A program made the position numbers and the translations under genes. A DNA stretch of 64,000 bases from positions 1 through 64,000 of the forward strand of contig JANXOF010000042.1 in NCBI GenBank assembly GCA_025353725.1. Direction: 5' to 3'. The DNA is from Polyangiaceae bacterium. GTDB taxonomy: Bacteria > Myxococcota_A > Polyangia > Polyangiales > Polyangiaceae. Below, piece by piece: positions 44,232-53,044 of this stretch. The notes beneath the pieces were generated by a model, which was not told the DNA's origin, ran no database searches, and saw only the letters and a list, made by a program, of their open reading frames with translations. Within the stretch, counting starts at the first letter, position 1. Every line of letters starts with the position of its first letter.

Positions 44232-47200
44232 TCAGCGCAGCTCAGCGACCTGCTCGCCGAAAATACGCTCGAGGCCGGAGAGCACCTCGTCCGAAACCTC
44301 GACGCGGAAGGTTTTGCCGAGGGAGAGAAACGCCTCGGCGCCATCTTTCATCGCGAGGACAAGTGCGACAGGGCAATTCCCTGTCGAACGCGCGAGCACC
44401 TCGGACATCTTCGTCAAGTGCACCTCGGTCGTGGTCTCCGCACGAAGGCGAATGGCAACTTGACGCGTATCTTTCTTTACGGAATCGGCAAGGCGAACGG
44501 CTTCGTTGAGAAAGAGCGTCGGCTCACGCGAGCCCTCCTCTTCCGGCTCCGCGTCATCGCCGCGAAACGGAAAGCTTACTTTGCCGGTAATCAGCACCGG
44601 CTCGCCGGCGGTCAAAACAGGAGCGTAAGTGTCAATCTGGTTGGCTCTCACTTTCACGGTTACGCGGCCCGTAAGGTCTTCGAGGTCGAAGAACGCAATC
44701 TTCCCGCCGCCATCTTTGAAGACGCGTTCGCGGTAACCCTCGACCATTCCGCAGACACGAACCACCGCCCAGTCCGACGCCCCCGCGAGCGAAGAGGCCG
44801 GCACCGCCTCGAGCTTTGCAAGCGATCCCGCGCCTTTTAAGTAACGCTCGAGGGGGTGACCAGAGACATAAAAGCCGAGCGCCTTTCGCTCACGAACAAG
44901 CATCTCGCGACGGTCCCATGGCTCCGCGGTGGGCACGTAGCCGCCTGCAGACGGTGCGAGACCTTCACGGCCCGCTCGGGGACTGGCATCGAGCAGGCCA
45001 AACATGTTGGTCTGACCGCGCTCTCGATCGCGACTGGCGGCACGACTGCGCTCGAGCGCAATCTCGATCGAGGCAAACGCGGTGGCTCTTGAAATTCCTC
45101 GTTCCGAGAGGGTCTTGTCAAACGCGCCGCACTCCACGAGCGCCTCGAAAACGCCTTTGTTTACGCGTTTCGCATCCACGCGCGACGCGAAGTCAAAAAG
45201 ATCTTTGAAATGGCCTCCCTCTTTACGCGCTTCCAGCAACGCCTCGAGCGCAGCCTCACCAAGGCCTCGCACCGCGCCTAAGCCAAAGCGGATTTGCGGT
45301 CCGCAGGGATCCTTTGCGACTGCGGTTTTTTCGCCACGAGCCGGTCGCTTCTTTCCGTCCCGGTGCGTGTAAACCACCTTGAAGTCGATGTCGCTCTCGT
45401 TGACGTCGGGCGGGAGCACAGTCACGCCCATGGCGCGGGCGTCCGCTATTGTTCGAACAACTTTGTCGATCTTCTCCTTGTCGGAGGTCATGATCCCACA
45501 AAGAAGCTCAACTGGAAAATGCGCTTTGAGATAAGCCGTTTGGTACGTGATAAGCGCGTAAGCCGCGCTGTGAGATTTGTTAAATCCGTATCCAGCGAAG
45601 AACTCGAGGAGTCCGAAAATGCGATCCGCGTCGGCCTCATCAACACCTTGAGTTTTGGCCCCGTCCAGGAACGTACTCTTCTGTTTGGCCATCTCCTCGG
45701 GCTTCTTCTTCCCCATTGCGCGGCGAAGAAGGTCTGCACCCCCAAGCGAGTATCCAGACAGGGCCTGGGCCACTTGCATGACTTGTTCTTGGTAAACGAT
45801 AACGCCATACGTCGGCTCTAGAATGTGGTCGACGCGATCGTGCATTTTAGCAATCGGCTTACGGCCATGCTTGCAGTCGACAAAGTCCTTCACCATGCCG
45901 CTGCCCAGCGGACCCGGCCGGTACAGCGCGACCGCCGCTACGACGTCTTCGAAATGACTCGGAACGAGGTCCTTGAAGAGCTGTTGCATCCCGCTCGATT
46001 CGAGCTGGAAGACGCCCTTGGTTTCGCCCGAAGCCATGAGCTGGTAGCTCGGCTTGTCATCGAGCGGAATCATGTCGACGTTGAACGGTTTATCGTCGGG
46101 GTTCGTGTCGGGGCGCGAGCGAATGAGCCGCTGCGCGATATCGATGACGGTGAGGGTCTTTAGGCCCAGAAAGTCGAATTTGACGAGACCGGCCTGCTCG
46201 ACGTCATCCTTGTAGTACTGAGTAATAAACCCTTCTGTTTTGCCGTCCTTGAAGACCGGGACGTGATCCCAGAGCGGCCCCTCGCTGATGACAATACCGG
46301 CCGCGTGCTTGCCCGCGTGACGCGTGAGCCCCTCGAGTTTGATGGCTTGCGTGAGAAGCTCTTTCACCTTCGGCTCGGTCTCGAACCTGGCCTTCAGCTT
46401 CGGCTCAATTTCGAGACTCTCGGTGATCGTGTAGGTCTCAGCAGGCGTCTTATTAGGAATGAGACTTGCTATTTGCTGCGCCTCGATAGGCGACATCTGG
46501 AGCGACCGTGCTACGTCCTTGATAACGCTCTTTGCCTTGAGCTCGGCGAACGTAGCGATTTGACCTACGCTTGTTTCACCGTACTTTTGCTGAACGTATT
46601 GAATGACGCGGTCGCGCCTGTCCATACAGAAATCAACGTCGAAGTCGGGCATACTGACCCGCTCCGGATTCAGAAACCGTTCGAACAGCAGGTTGTACGG
46701 AATCGGGTCGAGGTCCGTAATGCGAAGAGAATATGCGACAAGCGACCCCGCTCCGGAACCGCGCCCCGGCCCCACTGGAACGTCGTTCTCTTTCGCATAA
46801 CGGATAAAATCCCACACGATAAGGAAGTACCCAGGGAACTTCATCGCGCAGATGACGTCCATTTCCATCGCGAGGCGCTTGCGATACGCGTCGTGGTCGA
46901 CGGCTTTCGAAACCTCGGCAAACTCACGAAAGCGCCGTTCGAGTCCTTCGATCGAGACGTGCCTAAAATAGGCAGGTTCGTCCATCCCTTCGGGAACGCG
47001 AAAACTCGGGAGCATCGCATGGCCGAGATTTAGCTTGAGTTGGCACTTTTCGGCGACCGCAAGCGTGTTCGAGAGCGCTCCGGGAACGTCGGCGAAAAGC
47101 TTCGCCATCTCATCACCGGTCTTGAGGTACATCTCACGCGAGTCGTGACCGCGCTCTTTGGCCTCTTCGTACGAGCGACCGCTTTTGATGCACGAAAGAT

Positions 47201-47840
47201 AGAGGTGAGCCTCGGCGTCTTCTCGCGCGCCATAGTGGACGTCATTTGTGGCCACGACCGGGAGACCAAAACGCTTCGCGAGATCGACGAGAATGCTTTT
47301 GAGGACGGGTTGCTCGGGGAGTCCGTGGTCCTGGAGCTCGACGTAGAGCGATGAAGGCTCGAAAAGCTCCTTGAGCGTTCCCAACGTTTTGGCCCCCGCC
47401 TCGACGCCCTCCTCGAGCACGCGCTGCGCCACCATCCCGCCCATGCAGCCCGTCAGCGCGATGAGGCCCTTCGTGCGGCCCTCAAGATCGCCGAGTGAGA
47501 CGCACGGAACGCCGGGCACTCCCGCGGGGTCCGGCTCGACGTAGCCGCGCGACACAAGCCAAACGAGGTTTTTGTAGCCCTCTTCGCTCGCGGCCAGCAA
47601 CGGCAAGTGGTGCCCATGGCTGCCCACCATGACCTCGAGTTCGGCGCCGAGGATGGCCTTCACGCCCACCTCTTTGGCCGCTTTATAGAATGAGATCGCC
47701 CCGAACATGTTGCCGTGATCGGTCAGCGCGACCGCGGGCATGCCTTGCTTTTGAACCTGTTTGACGAGGTTTTTGATCTTCACCGCGCCGTCGAGCATCG
47801 AATATTGCGAGTGGACGTGCAGATGAACGAAGTCGGTCAA
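44232..47840 (-). CDS. dnaE: DNA polymerase III alpha subunit
   Basis: Replicative polymerase of 1202 aa, full length. The PHP domain is at the N-terminus (HLHVHSQYSMLDG, LTDHGNMFGA, GAELEVMVG). The palm contains VGPGRGSGAGSLVAYSLRITDLDPIPYNLLFERFLNPERVSMPDFDVDFCMDRRD with the catalytic PDFDVDF aspartates. Helix-hairpin-helix and fingers follow (FFAGYGFNKSHSAAYALITYQTAYLKAHFPVELLCG), then an OB-fold near residues 1010-1100 (ASDWAVVRVCGMVEGYRERVFKDGGGKIAFFDLEDLTGRVTVKVR). It converges on the MoxR gene with 24 nt between. The ancestral PHP site is present; proofreading activity cannot be judged from motifs here. Confidence 0.97.
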   Translation of the reverse strand: MTDFVHLHVHSQYSMLDGAVKIKNLVKQVQKQGMPAVALTDHGNMFGAISFYKAAKEVGVKAILGAELEVMVGSHGHHLPLLAASEEGYKNLVWLVSRGYVEPDPAGVPGVPCVSLGDLEGRTKGLIALTGCMGGMVAQRVLEEGVEAGAKTLGTLKELFEPSSLYVELQDHGLPEQPVLKSILVDLAKRFGLPVVATNDVHYGAREDAEAHLYLSCIKSGRSYEEAKERGHDSREMYLKTGDEMAKLFADVPGALSNTLAVAEKCQLKLNLGHAMLPSFRVPEGMDEPAYFRHVSIEGLERRFREFAEVSKAVDHDAYRKRLAMEMDVICAMKFPGYFLIVWDFIRYAKENDVPVGPGRGSGAGSLVAYSLRITDLDPIPYNLLFERFLNPERVSMPDFDVDFCMDRRDRVIQYVQQKYGETSVGQIATFAELKAKSVIKDVARSLQMSPIEAQQIASLIPNKTPAETYTITESLEIEPKLKARFETEPKVKELLTQAIKLEGLTRHAGKHAAGIVISEGPLWDHVPVFKDGKTEGFITQYYKDDVEQAGLVKFDFLGLKTLTVIDIAQRLIRSRPDTNPDDKPFNVDMIPLDDKPSYQLMASGETKGVFQLESSGMQQLFKDLVPSHFEDVVAAVALYRPGPLGSGMVKDFVDCKHGRKPIAKMHDRVDHILEPTYGVIVYQEQVMQVAQALSGYSLGGADLLRRAMGKKKPEEMAKQKSTFLDGAKTQGVDEADADRIFGLLEFFAGYGFNKSHSAAYALITYQTAYLKAHFPVELLCGIMTSDKEKIDKVVRTIADARAMGVTVLPPDVNESDIDFKVVYTHRDGKKRPARGEKTAVAKDPCGPQIRFGLGAVRGLGEAALEALLEARKEGGHFKDLFDFASRVDAKRVNKGVFEALVECGAFDKTLSERGISRATAFASIEIALERSRAASRDRERGQTNMFGLLDASPRAGREGLAPSAGGYVPTAEPWDRREMLVRERKALGFYVSGHPLERYLKGAGSLAKLEAVPASSLAGASDWAVVRVCGMVEGYRERVFKDGGGKIAFFDLEDLTGRVTVKVRANQIDTYAPVLTAGEPVLITGKVSFPFRGDDAEPEEEGSREPTLFLNEAVRLADSVKKDTRQVAIRLRAETTTEVHLTKMSEVLARSTGNCPVALVLAMKDGAEAFLSLGKTFRVEVSDEVLSGLERIFGEQVAELR

Positions 47841-48027
47841 GGGAGATCTCCGAGCGCAAACGGGGTGCCGCGAGGCGGTGGTTCGTAGCAGTCACAACGC
47901 GGTGCGCCAACAAGCTGCAGTACGCGCACGACTTTTGCACCATTCTTAGGAGAGCGGTGAATGTTGCCCGCTTCGTGCCTGGGCGCCCGCCGCTCCCGAC
48001 ACGCGGCACAGGCTGGGACCTCCGATC

Positions 48028-48453
48028 ATGAGTTTTACGCATCACGGCTTTCTCACTCGAATGGCTTTTCTACGACTTTCGTTGGCGTCGTTGAATACGC
48101 TCTTTTGCGTAGGTTGTTCGGCCGCCGAACCGAAAGGCGAAGCGTCGACCGCAAGCGAAACCGCGCTCTCGTCAGTCTGCAGCACCACGGTCGCCGGGCA
48201 GATTGCGGGGGAGCTCGCGGACCTCGGCGACGGATGCCGTGATTCGTTTTTACGAATCTCCTTGTGGTGTCACTGGTGGATCATCGAAGCCGGCTATACC
48301 GAACGCCCGATCTACGACGCGAATGACGCGTGGCGTAACTTCACAGAGCGAAGTGATTGCGCCAACGCGGTTCGTGGGATGCGGAACGCTTGCGAAAATG
48401 CGCAAGGCCGAACGGTCGACATCGCCGCCCTTGCCCAACGCATTTGCCTCTAG
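48028..48453 (+). CDS. Small Cys-containing lipoprotein
   Basis: Protein of 141 aa from ATG 48028, or 130 aa from ATG 48061. The signal peptide ends at FCVGC. Mature part: AGELADLGDGCRDSFLRISLWCHWWIIEAGYTERP, then SDCANAVRGMRNACENAQGR and AALAQRICL, with six or so cysteines that likely form disulfides. No family recognised. It is divergent from dnaE. Confidence 0.65.
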   Translation: MSFTHHGFLTRMAFLRLSLASLNTLFCVGCSAAEPKGEASTASETALSSVCSTTVAGQIAGELADLGDGCRDSFLRISLWCHWWIIEAGYTERPIYDANDAWRNFTERSDCANAVRGMRNACENAQGRTVDIAALAQRICL

Positions 48454-48498
48454 CAGACTTGTAAATTTGACGCCTTGCGTCGTTTACAGCAATACCCG

Positions 48499-49524
48499 CT
48501 ACCAGCGCTTCTGAACGCTCGCGATGAACTTGTACGGATAGCCAAGTTCAAACGCGCTCGCGTCATCGAGGCGCTGCACATCTTCGGTCCCTAGCTTTAC
48601 CTCCGCGGCCTTGAGGTTGTCGTCAAGCTGCTCGAGCGTGCGCGCGCCGAAGATAACGGAGGTAACCGTCGGCTTTGCCAAGAGCCAAGCGAGCGCGACG
48701 GCCGCGGGCGTCGTCTGCCTTTCCGCCGCGATGGCCTTCACGGCGTCAAGCGTGCGCCACCCTCGGTCGCTGTCGTAATCCACAAATCGCTCTTTCCACT
48801 TCTCGAGCCGGACGCCCTGGGGCGGCGGCTGATTTTTCGCGTATTTTCCGGAAAGAAAGCCGGATGCAAGCGGCGACCACGGGAGCACGCCGAGTCCAAA
48901 CTGCTTGCACACCGGGACGTGCTCGCGTTCGAGATCACGCACCATCAGGCTGTACTGCATCTGCAGCGAAACAAACCGATGGAGATGCTCGCTTTTCGAG
49001 ATCCATTGGCTGTCGGTCAGTCGATACGCGGCGTAGTTGCTGGCGCCCAGGTAGAGTACCTTGCCCGCGTGGACCAAGTCGTCGAGCGCGCGAAGCGTCT
49101 CTTCTTCCGGCGTCTCGATGTCTTGCATGTGGATTTGATAGAGGTCGATGCGGTCCGTCTTGAGGCGGCGCAGGCTGTCTTCAACGGCGCGCACAATCCG
49201 GTACCGTGAGGCTCCTGTCGAGTTCGGGCCTTCACCCATTCGGAACCGGAACTTAGTCGCGAGCACCACGCGGTCGCGCGTCTTCGTTTCCGTCATCCAC
49301 GCGCCGACGATGCGCTCCGACAGCCCATCGGGCCCATACACGTCGGCGGTATCGATAAACCCAGCGCCCCGCTCGAGCGCGCGACTCATGATCGCGAACG
49401 ATGTTTTCTCATCGCAGCCCACCTTGTGCATGAACGATTTTTCGTCGCCTTCGCCGAAAGTCATCGCCCCGAGGCAGAGCACTGGAACTTTTAGCCCGCT
49501 ATTTCCTAACGATCGGTATTCCAT
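48499..49524 (-). CDS. Aldo/keto reductase
   Basis: NAD(P)H-dependent oxidoreductase of 341 aa from ATG 49524, chosen because AGGAGGAG lies 8 nt upstream and the sequence starts MEYRSLGNSGLKVPVLCLG as family members do. The catalytic tetrad is visible: Asp and Tyr in FIDTADVYG, Lys in VLATKFRF and His in YQIHMQD. Later segments follow the TIM barrel: LGASNYAAY, VSLQMQYSLMVRDLE, GVLPWSPLASGFLSGKY and SVIFGARTLEQLDDNL. It belongs to the YajO/Tas-like broad group. The substrate is unknown and no neighbouring metabolic gene helps. Confidence 0.92.
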   Translation of the reverse strand: MEYRSLGNSGLKVPVLCLGAMTFGEGDEKSFMHKVGCDEKTSFAIMSRALERGAGFIDTADVYGPDGLSERIVGAWMTETKTRDRVVLATKFRFRMGEGPNSTGASRYRIVRAVEDSLRRLKTDRIDLYQIHMQDIETPEEETLRALDDLVHAGKVLYLGASNYAAYRLTDSQWISKSEHLHRFVSLQMQYSLMVRDLEREHVPVCKQFGLGVLPWSPLASGFLSGKYAKNQPPPQGVRLEKWKERFVDYDSDRGWRTLDAVKAIAAERQTTPAAVALAWLLAKPTVTSVIFGARTLEQLDDNLKAAEVKLGTEDVQRLDDASAFELGYPYKFIASVQKRW

Positions 49525-49636
49525 GGCAAATCTCCTCCTAGTGATTGGGTGCAAGACCTTAGCAGCCTCAAGCGCGTCGCCGCGGCTGAAGCGGCTAAAC
49601 CTACGTTGTCGCACTTCGCGGATGACCTAGGTATGG

Positions 49637-50953
49637 GTGAACGTCTCGATTGCGACTCGAAGCGTTTCTGAGCTCACGGTGGGATGCATTCTGGAGCACA
49701 ACCGGCCTGTGAAAAACGCCACCACGTTGCGAACCTCGGCAGAGCGCCCTTCACTCTCGAGCCGCTCATTTCGTCTCGAACTTGGTCTCGCGGCTTGCGT
49801 CGCCGCGGCGAGCGTCCTGTCGGGCTGCCTCGGCAGCGATGGGTCTGATGCGCCTGGAACAACCGCCGAACGACCGGAAGAGAACATCGGTTCGACGACG
49901 TCGAAGATGTCTTTCGAAGAGTTCGAGCGGGGAACCTTCAAGGAACCAGGCACGGGGATTTACATCGTCGACGGTGACACACCGATTGAGAACGACAAGA
50001 AGCTGCGCGAGTTCTGGGAAGCTCTCGAAAGCCCTGGCGCGCTAACCCTCGCGAAGACGTCCAACGGTCACGATGCGGTATGGAGCGACACGCAAAAGCT
50101 CGAGCTGTCCTACTGCGTGAGCCATGCTTTCGGCGCGCACCGAGACGCTGTGCTCACCGCCATGAGCGACGCGACAGCTACCTGGGCCGCCACGGCGAAC
50201 GTCAAGTACCATCATGTGGCTGCGGAGGACGCAGACTGCACGAACTCAAACGCCAATGTAGTGTTCGACGTCTCCCCCGTCGTGGGTGTCGTCGACTACC
50301 TGGCTCGTTCGTTTTTTCCTGATTCTGGACGTGGCGAGCGAACCGTACTCATCGATGCGAGCTCATTTACCATGGCCGCGCCGGGTAGCCTTACGGGAGT
50401 CCTTCGCCACGAGCTCGGACACACACTCGGTTTCCGCCACGAGCACACACGGCCGGAAGCGGGCAAGTGTTTCGAAGACAATAAGTGGCGCGCGCTCACA
50501 CCGTACGACTCGGCGTCAGTGATGCATTACCCACAATGCAACGGAACGAATACGTTCGAGTTGCTCCTCAGCTCAATGGACAGGCAAGGCGCATCCGCGC
50601 TTTACGGCGTGCCCGGCGGTGGCGGTGGCGGTGGCGGTGGCGGTGGCACGACATCGCAGGTGACCGTCACGGGGGCTGTGAACCAGGGGCAGACGGACGC
50701 CTACGGTCCTTATAAAGCCGCCGCAGGGACTGATTTTATTGCGACGCAAGTAGGCACGGGGGACGCGGACCTCTATGTTCGCTTCGGCGCGGCACCAACG
50801 TCCACGGAGTACCATTGCCGCCCTTTCGCGAAGACATCGAAAGAACAGTGTCGCCTAACGGTTCCCGCAGGCGGCAGTGACGTCTACGTCTCTGTGACCG
50901 GCCACCATGGCCATTCGGGCTACAAGACTGACATCTCGTACACCGCGAGATAG
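49637..50953 (+). CDS. Astacin-like (M12A) zinc metalloprotease lipoprotein with C-terminal PPC domain
   Basis: Protein of 438 aa in the longest frame. The signal peptide is preceded by an unusually long leader, so the GTG at 49709 is a possible start. The lipobox is LSGC (residues 61-64). The zinc motif HELGHTLGFRHEH lies at 258-270 and the Met-turn SVMHYP at about 296, both of astacin type. The catalytic module starts near 150 (YCVSHAFGAHRDAVLTAMSDATATW). After a linker of 11 glycines (a GGTGGC run in the DNA) comes a C-terminal beta sandwich (TGAVNQGQTDAYGPYKAAAG, TGDADLYVRFGAAPTSTEYHCRPF) of the bacterial prepeptidase C-terminal (PPC) type, often binding substrate. Likely surface-exposed. 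Probably part of a predatory or scavenging set, which is inference. Confidence 0.9.
   Translation: MNVSIATRSVSELTVGCILEHNRPVKNATTLRTSAERPSLSSRSFRLELGLAACVAAASVLSGCLGSDGSDAPGTTAERPEENIGSTTSKMSFEEFERGTFKEPGTGIYIVDGDTPIENDKKLREFWEALESPGALTLAKTSNGHDAVWSDTQKLELSYCVSHAFGAHRDAVLTAMSDATATWAATANVKYHHVAAEDADCTNSNANVVFDVSPVVGVVDYLARSFFPDSGRGERTVLIDASSFTMAAPGSLTGVLRHELGHTLGFRHEHTRPEAGKCFEDNKWRALTPYDSASVMHYPQCNGTNTFELLLSSMDRQGASALYGVPGGGGGGGGGGGTTSQVTVTGAVNQGQTDAYGPYKAAAGTDFIATQVGTGDADLYVRFGAAPTSTEYHCRPFAKTSKEQCRLTVPAGGSDVYVSVTGHHGHSGYKTDISYTAR
50625..50646 (+). repeat. GGTGGC microsatellite coding for a Gly linker
   Basis: A short run of GGTGGC units encodes the polyglycine linker of the astacin-like protease between catalytic and PPC domains. 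Length may vary by slippage in multiples of six. Confidence 0.65.
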
Positions 50954-51081
50954 GCGTCAGCTTTGCGGATCACCGCGGCGATCTGTTGAAAGATTCCGCT
51001 TACGGACTCCGGACTTAACAAGGCGGCGCGACCGGCAACGAAAGTCCGTCACGACTGGCGAGTTCGCGCGCTAAGGGTGGT

Positions 51082-51744
51082 GTGCAAGTCCCAGTGCTCC
51101 GTTTGCCTGCGCTAGCAGGGCAGCTTAGGCGCGATTATGCCAGCCTCATTGTAGAAGAACCAGGCGCGCGCGCTTACCTCGGAGCCTCTCTCATCGACGA
51201 CGTCGGCATCGCCGTCTCGGGCTGGCCGAGCGCGCTGATGATGACGAACCTCGCGACCACTCAGCGCGCCCGCGCTTCGCTCATGCTGCCGACGCTCTTG
51301 TGCTTTCTCATCAGCACGCTCGTCTCGGGTCCGCTAGCAGACTGGTCCTTGCGGACCATGCGCGGCGGCTTGGCGCGCTGGCGCTGGACGGTCGTCCTCA
51401 CGGGCCGCGCGATCGAGACAACACTTCTCGGCGTCATCGTGGTGCGGCTCTCGATGTGGCCACCGACGATCGCTACCGTCTTGCCCTACGTCATGGTCAC
51501 GGCTTTTATGAAGGCCGCTCTGCGCCCGACGCGGATGGCGTTCTCGGTGGATATGCTTCGAGAAGATTTGCGCGGGCGGGAGACGACCACGATGCCTGGT
51601 TTCGGAATCGGTGTGTGGTTGACCCGCCTATTGGCAGAGGCACACGGCGGTACCTTTCGGCTCATCCTTCGCGAGGGTTCGGGCACGCGCGCGGTCGTCG
51701 AGTTACCCCGTCACGACGACGCTGGCGTCACTTTGGGTCGATAA
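51082..51744 (+). CDS. Chimeric ORF: MFS transporter fragment joined to histidine-kinase ATPase tail
   Basis: Frame of 220 aa from a GTG start with AAGGGTGG upstream. Residues of about 1-165 read like a transporter of the MFS type (RRDYASLIVEEPGARAYLGASLIDD, ALMMTNLATTQRARASLMLP, TLLCFLISTLVSGPLADWSL, RPTRMAFSVDMLREDL), but only a part of the usual 12 helices. From about 172 the sequence switches to the C-terminal half of a histidine-kinase ATP-binding domain (PGFGIGVWLTRLLAEAHGGTFRLILREGSGTRAVVELPR), matching the G2-box pattern G-x-G-x-G-L. Neither part is complete. It looks like a deletion or recombination joint that fused two genes in frame, giving a hybrid unlikely to function. A true fusion cannot be ruled out. 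Confidence 0.65.
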   Translation: MQVPVLRLPALAGQLRRDYASLIVEEPGARAYLGASLIDDVGIAVSGWPSALMMTNLATTQRARASLMLPTLLCFLISTLVSGPLADWSLRTMRGGLARWRWTVVLTGRAIETTLLGVIVVRLSMWPPTIATVLPYVMVTAFMKAALRPTRMAFSVDMLREDLRGRETTTMPGFGIGVWLTRLLAEAHGGTFRLILREGSGTRAVVELPRHDDAGVTLGR

Positions 51745-51820
51745 CGGAAAAGAGCGAGAGCGCCTCGTGATGTCGCATAGCCCGCCGTTGTCTCGCGACG
51801 GAACGCGCTAGGCACTCATG

Positions 51821-52546
51821 TCACGCGCGGCGAAACGTGACGACGAGCACGTCACGGTAGGCGGAGCGCGAGGCGTCGAGGCGACCGACGGGCGTGACGC
51901 CGTGGAACACACGTTCGTCGTCGACGAGCGCGGCGTCCATCGGCTGCGTGAGCGTGAAACTGCCAAGCGGGCGATGTGAGACGTCTTCCATCACAGTCTC
52001 GCCACTCTTTATGTTTTCTCGCCTAACAAGCATCACCATGACCCAGTCGACGCCGTCGCGGTGCATTCCCTCGGGTGTGGGGAGGCCCTGCTCGGCTCCG
52101 GTCTCGATGCGGAATTGATGCACCTCGACATGCCAGATGAGCGGCCTCGTCGTTGGGGGCGTGAGGCCATCGAACAGCCGATGACACATCGTGAGAATCG
52201 AGCGCAACGCAGGATGCGAAGCGACTTCTGACGTTAGCGGCGCGAACCAACGCGCCACGCCGCCGTTGAGCGCATTGTAGTCACGACTTTGGTAGTGAGG
52301 CTGATGAGGCTTACGCTCAAGCCCTTCAGCCGACGACGCAAACGCGGCAAAACGCCGACGTCTGTACCGACCGCCGTCCGCCATGAAGGTATCCACGCCG
52401 AGGTCGTTCCACGAATCCGCGAAGGTCTCCCAATCGCGGAGGCCCGCCTCGAAAAGAATTGGACGAACCACTGCAGCTCGGACGAAGGCAAACCCCGTTT
52501 GCGTGAGAGACGTCGCCATTTCTGTAAGGTCCGACATTGGCGACAC
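51821..52546 (-). CDS. 2-oxoglutarate/Fe(II)-dependent dioxygenase family protein
   Basis: Protein of 241 aa of the 2OG-Fe oxygenase group that includes amino-acid hydroxylases such as isoleucine dioxygenase. The iron triad is HRD in EGMHRDGVDWVMVML with the distal His in DERVFHGVTPVG. The HxD spacing to the last His is about 50-55 residues, right for the double-stranded beta-helix fold. The partner Arg for 2-oxoglutarate is probably in the SAYRDVLVVTFRRA tail. Start at 52546 puts a short polar leader before a helix. No cluster context points to a substrate. Divergent from the small lipoprotein gene. Confidence 0.8.
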   Translation of the reverse strand: MSPMSDLTEMATSLTQTGFAFVRAAVVRPILFEAGLRDWETFADSWNDLGVDTFMADGGRYRRRRFAAFASSAEGLERKPHQPHYQSRDYNALNGGVARWFAPLTSEVASHPALRSILTMCHRLFDGLTPPTTRPLIWHVEVHQFRIETGAEQGLPTPEGMHRDGVDWVMVMLVRRENIKSGETVMEDVSHRPLGSFTLTQPMDAALVDDERVFHGVTPVGRLDASRSAYRDVLVVTFRRA

Positions 52547-52603
52547 CCACCTTACTCAATTCATCACCGGCGCGAAGGTCGGCTAGGTGGTAGTTCACAA
52601 GAG

Positions 52604-52957
52604 ATGCGGTTAGGTCCGAATTTTCTCGCGCTTGCCGCCTTGAGCATGATCGGCCTTATGGTCACGCCCTTAATCACGGGATGCAAGAGCTCGGGCACGC
52701 AAGCGAAGGCGCCTGAGGCGGACCCGTGGGCCGACTACAAGGGCACCTACGCGGGCGGTGGGCCCGCTATCGATACGAAACCCGCGAAATCACCAGACGT
52801 CCCACCTACGCCGGTCCCAGTGACGTTGCCGCCGAGCGAGCCTTCCGCATCGACGGGCGCAGCCCAGACCAATGAACCTGCGGCAACCAAAGCACCGAAA
52901 AAACGTGCAGCAGGCGCGGGCAAAAAGACATCGAAGAAACTTCCCGTCAAAAAGTGA
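52604..52957 (+). CDS. Small basic lipoprotein
   Basis: ATG 52604 (117 aa) is chosen because it starts a proper signal peptide (FLALAALSMIGLMVTPLITGC) with lipobox LITGC. The longer upstream frame is antisense to the oxygenase gene. The mature part is Pro/Thr/Ala-rich and disordered, ending in a Lys-rich stretch (KKRAAGAGKKTSKKLPVKK) which might contact peptidoglycan or acidic polymers. No known family. Confidence 0.65.
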   Translation: MRLGPNFLALAALSMIGLMVTPLITGCKSSGTQAKAPEADPWADYKGTYAGGGPAIDTKPAKSPDVPPTPVPVTLPPSEPSASTGAAQTNEPAATKAPKKRAAGAGKKTSKKLPVKK

Positions 52958-53044
52958 CCGACCAACCACCGGCTTAGCCGCGAGTTTGGGTCTCCAAGCC
53001 CCCGATGGCGAATGGGCTGAACGAGTGGCGAGGCGACGTTAGGC

